Assembly: GCA_013203755.1 (NCBI GenBank)
Contig: JABMPI010000138.1
Span: forward strand, 1 to 7,239
DNA from: Bacteroidota bacterium
Lineage (GTDB): Bacteria; Bacteroidota; Bacteroidia; Bacteroidales; Prolixibacteraceae
Length of the DNA stretch: 7,239 bases
Direction: 5' to 3'
Below the pieces are notes generated by a model. The model was not told where the DNA came from. It was given only the letters and a program-made list of their open reading frames with translations, and did not search any database. A program made the position numbers and the translations under genes. Of the stretch, positions 6,442-7,239 are shown one piece after another. Within the stretch, counting starts at the first letter, position 1. The number at the start of each line of letters is the position of its first letter.

Positions 6442-7234
6442 AAAACTCAAACAACACTTGTTGCTTTAGAGTTTGGGTTGTATCGTTTTTCTGTACAATT
6501 GTTTCGATTTCCTGTATATCTGTAACGTTTTTTGGGTTTGATGTCACGCTTTTACCCCCTCCGTCGCTGCGCTCCTCGTCCCCCTTTTCAAGGTGGACAG
6601 TTGAAGAAGAGGAAGGTAGTTTCAAATGTATGTAACTTTCGCGCTTGGTAATTTCGCGGATGCGTGGGATCCCTTTTATGGTGTGTTCGATTACCCAACC
6701 ACCAAAGAATTGATTACTGAGGCTGTCCATCCATGCGATTTCACCATACATTTTATTCAGGCAAAGATTAATCACAGCTATTTTCGCATAATTTGCATCG
6801 TTGTCTGCGCCATAGAATTTTGAAACCCGGTTTACTTTGGCCATCGCCATTAGCATTCTGCCACTACCACAGTCAAGATCTGTAATACATTCCATGGCTT
6901 GTATTGGGTTTTGTATCCGGACCATCCTATCACAAGTATTTTGTGGAGTAAAAAGCTGTCTATTTTTATCAAAGTACAGATTCTCTTCAAAGTAATTTCC
7001 CAGCACATCAACCATTCCGTTGCCATCACCGGTCATTTCCACAAGCAATGCTGCCATGGCTTCGCTGATGGTGTAAGCATCAGGCTTTTCATACTTACGA
7101 ATTAGTTCCAGATATTCTTTCTCTTTTCTCTCTCCTGAAAATGTATAAATAAGCAAGTCCAGTAAATCGGAGAACATAGAATGCACCCCGTGTTGGGATG
7201 CCATTCTATTCATTATGTATTCGAATTTAGTCAT
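6440..7234 (-). CDS. N6-adenine DNA methylase-like protein, probably catalytically impaired
   Basis: The 264-aa protein starts at the ATG at 7234, five bases from the window edge. An N-terminal helical domain (about 1-90) leads to QLFTPQNTCDRMV (about 93-105), the family's pre-motif region, and to DLDCGSGRMLMAMAK (119-133), the SAM-binding motif I of gamma-type N6-adenine methylases. YGADNDANYAKIAVINLCLN (about 141-160) contains the next acidic loop and helix. The catalytic NPPY/NPPF motif expected after the following strand is absent: MDSLSNQFFGGWVI (169-182) takes its place. The protein is also far shorter than HsdM subunits, and no specificity or restriction gene is visible. Short methylase-like proteins of this shape occur in Bacteroidota mobile elements. 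SAM binding is likely and methyl transfer doubtful. A repeat is translated in frame near the C terminus (about 206-231). Confidence 0.7.
   Translation of the reverse strand: MTKFEYIMNRMASQHGVHSMFSDLLDLLIYTFSGERKEKEYLELIRKYEKPDAYTISEAMAALLVEMTGDGNGMVDVLGNYFEENLYFDKNRQLFTPQNTCDRMVRIQNPIQAMECITDLDCGSGRMLMAMAKVNRVSKFYGADNDANYAKIAVINLCLNKMYGEIAWMDSLSNQFFGGWVIEHTIKGIPRIREITKRESYIHLKLPSSSSTVHLEKGDEERSDGGGKSVTSNPKNVTDIQEIETIVQKNDTTQTLKQQVLFEF
6545..6618 (-). repeat. Short GC-rich interspersed repeat read in frame inside the methylase-like gene
   Basis: A G-rich stretch on the minus strand contains GGGGGACGAGGAGCGCAGCG followed by GGAGGGGG, unlike the AT-rich DNA around it. It includes an imperfect hairpin (6578-6586 with 6590-6598, 8 of 9 pairs, loop of 3). 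I recall near-identical units scattered in Bacteroidota genomes, usually between genes. Here it encodes a low-complexity stretch, LPSSSSTVHLEKGDEERSDG and then GGKSV, between the folded domain and the C-terminal tail. Exact borders cannot be set from one copy, and only one copy is present in this window. Confidence 0.5.
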
Positions 7235-7239
7235 GATTA

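Noticed and set aside
6626..7105. Plus-strand frames opposite the methylase-like gene
   Set aside because: They are antisense to a frame with a recognisable SAM-binding motif and have no domains of their own.

Overview
The window looks like part of a tailed-phage structural region (a prophage or phage-derived element) from a member of the Bacteroidota. The evidence for the host is the AT-rich sequence, a promoter candidate of the Bacteroidota type (TAnnTTTG at -7), genes mostly without strong Shine-Dalgarno sites, virion-assembly proteins of a type I associate with Bacteroidota prophages (including a DUF6712-like protein), and a short GC-rich interspersed repeat. Species cannot be fixed from the sequence.

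Every gene I accept is on the minus strand, so transcription runs from high to low coordinates. In that order: (i) 7234-6440, an N6-adenine-methylase-like protein that keeps the SAM-binding motif but has no visible NPPY/F catalytic motif, carries a repeat read through in frame, and ends on a hairpin terminator; (ii) 6391-5264, an AT-rich gene for an unrecognised protein with three predicted membrane segments, which looks like cargo; (iii) a promoter candidate at about 5169-5139; (iv) a compact run of six genes, 5121-759: a 92-aa protein, a portal-like protein, a DUF6712-like protein made of two copies of one module, a conserved 262-aa phage protein, a 166-aa protein and a 153-aa neck/tail-completion candidate; (v) a terminator at 715-687; (vi) the first 211 codons of a tail tape measure protein, which runs off the left edge.

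Genes in the central run are joined by 1-, 1-, 4- and 13-base overlaps and one 5-base gap, so they are probably co-transcribed and translationally coupled. Their likely joint role is building the portal, neck and tail of a virion. The odd point is that no major capsid protein, scaffold, protease or tail tube gene lies between the portal-like gene and the tape measure gene, where most tailed phages have them. No terminase, integrase, tRNA, CRISPR array or attachment site is visible. No stretch over 300 bases lacks a gene; the gaps (634-758, 5122-5263, 6392-6439) hold the regulatory sites listed and nothing else I can support.
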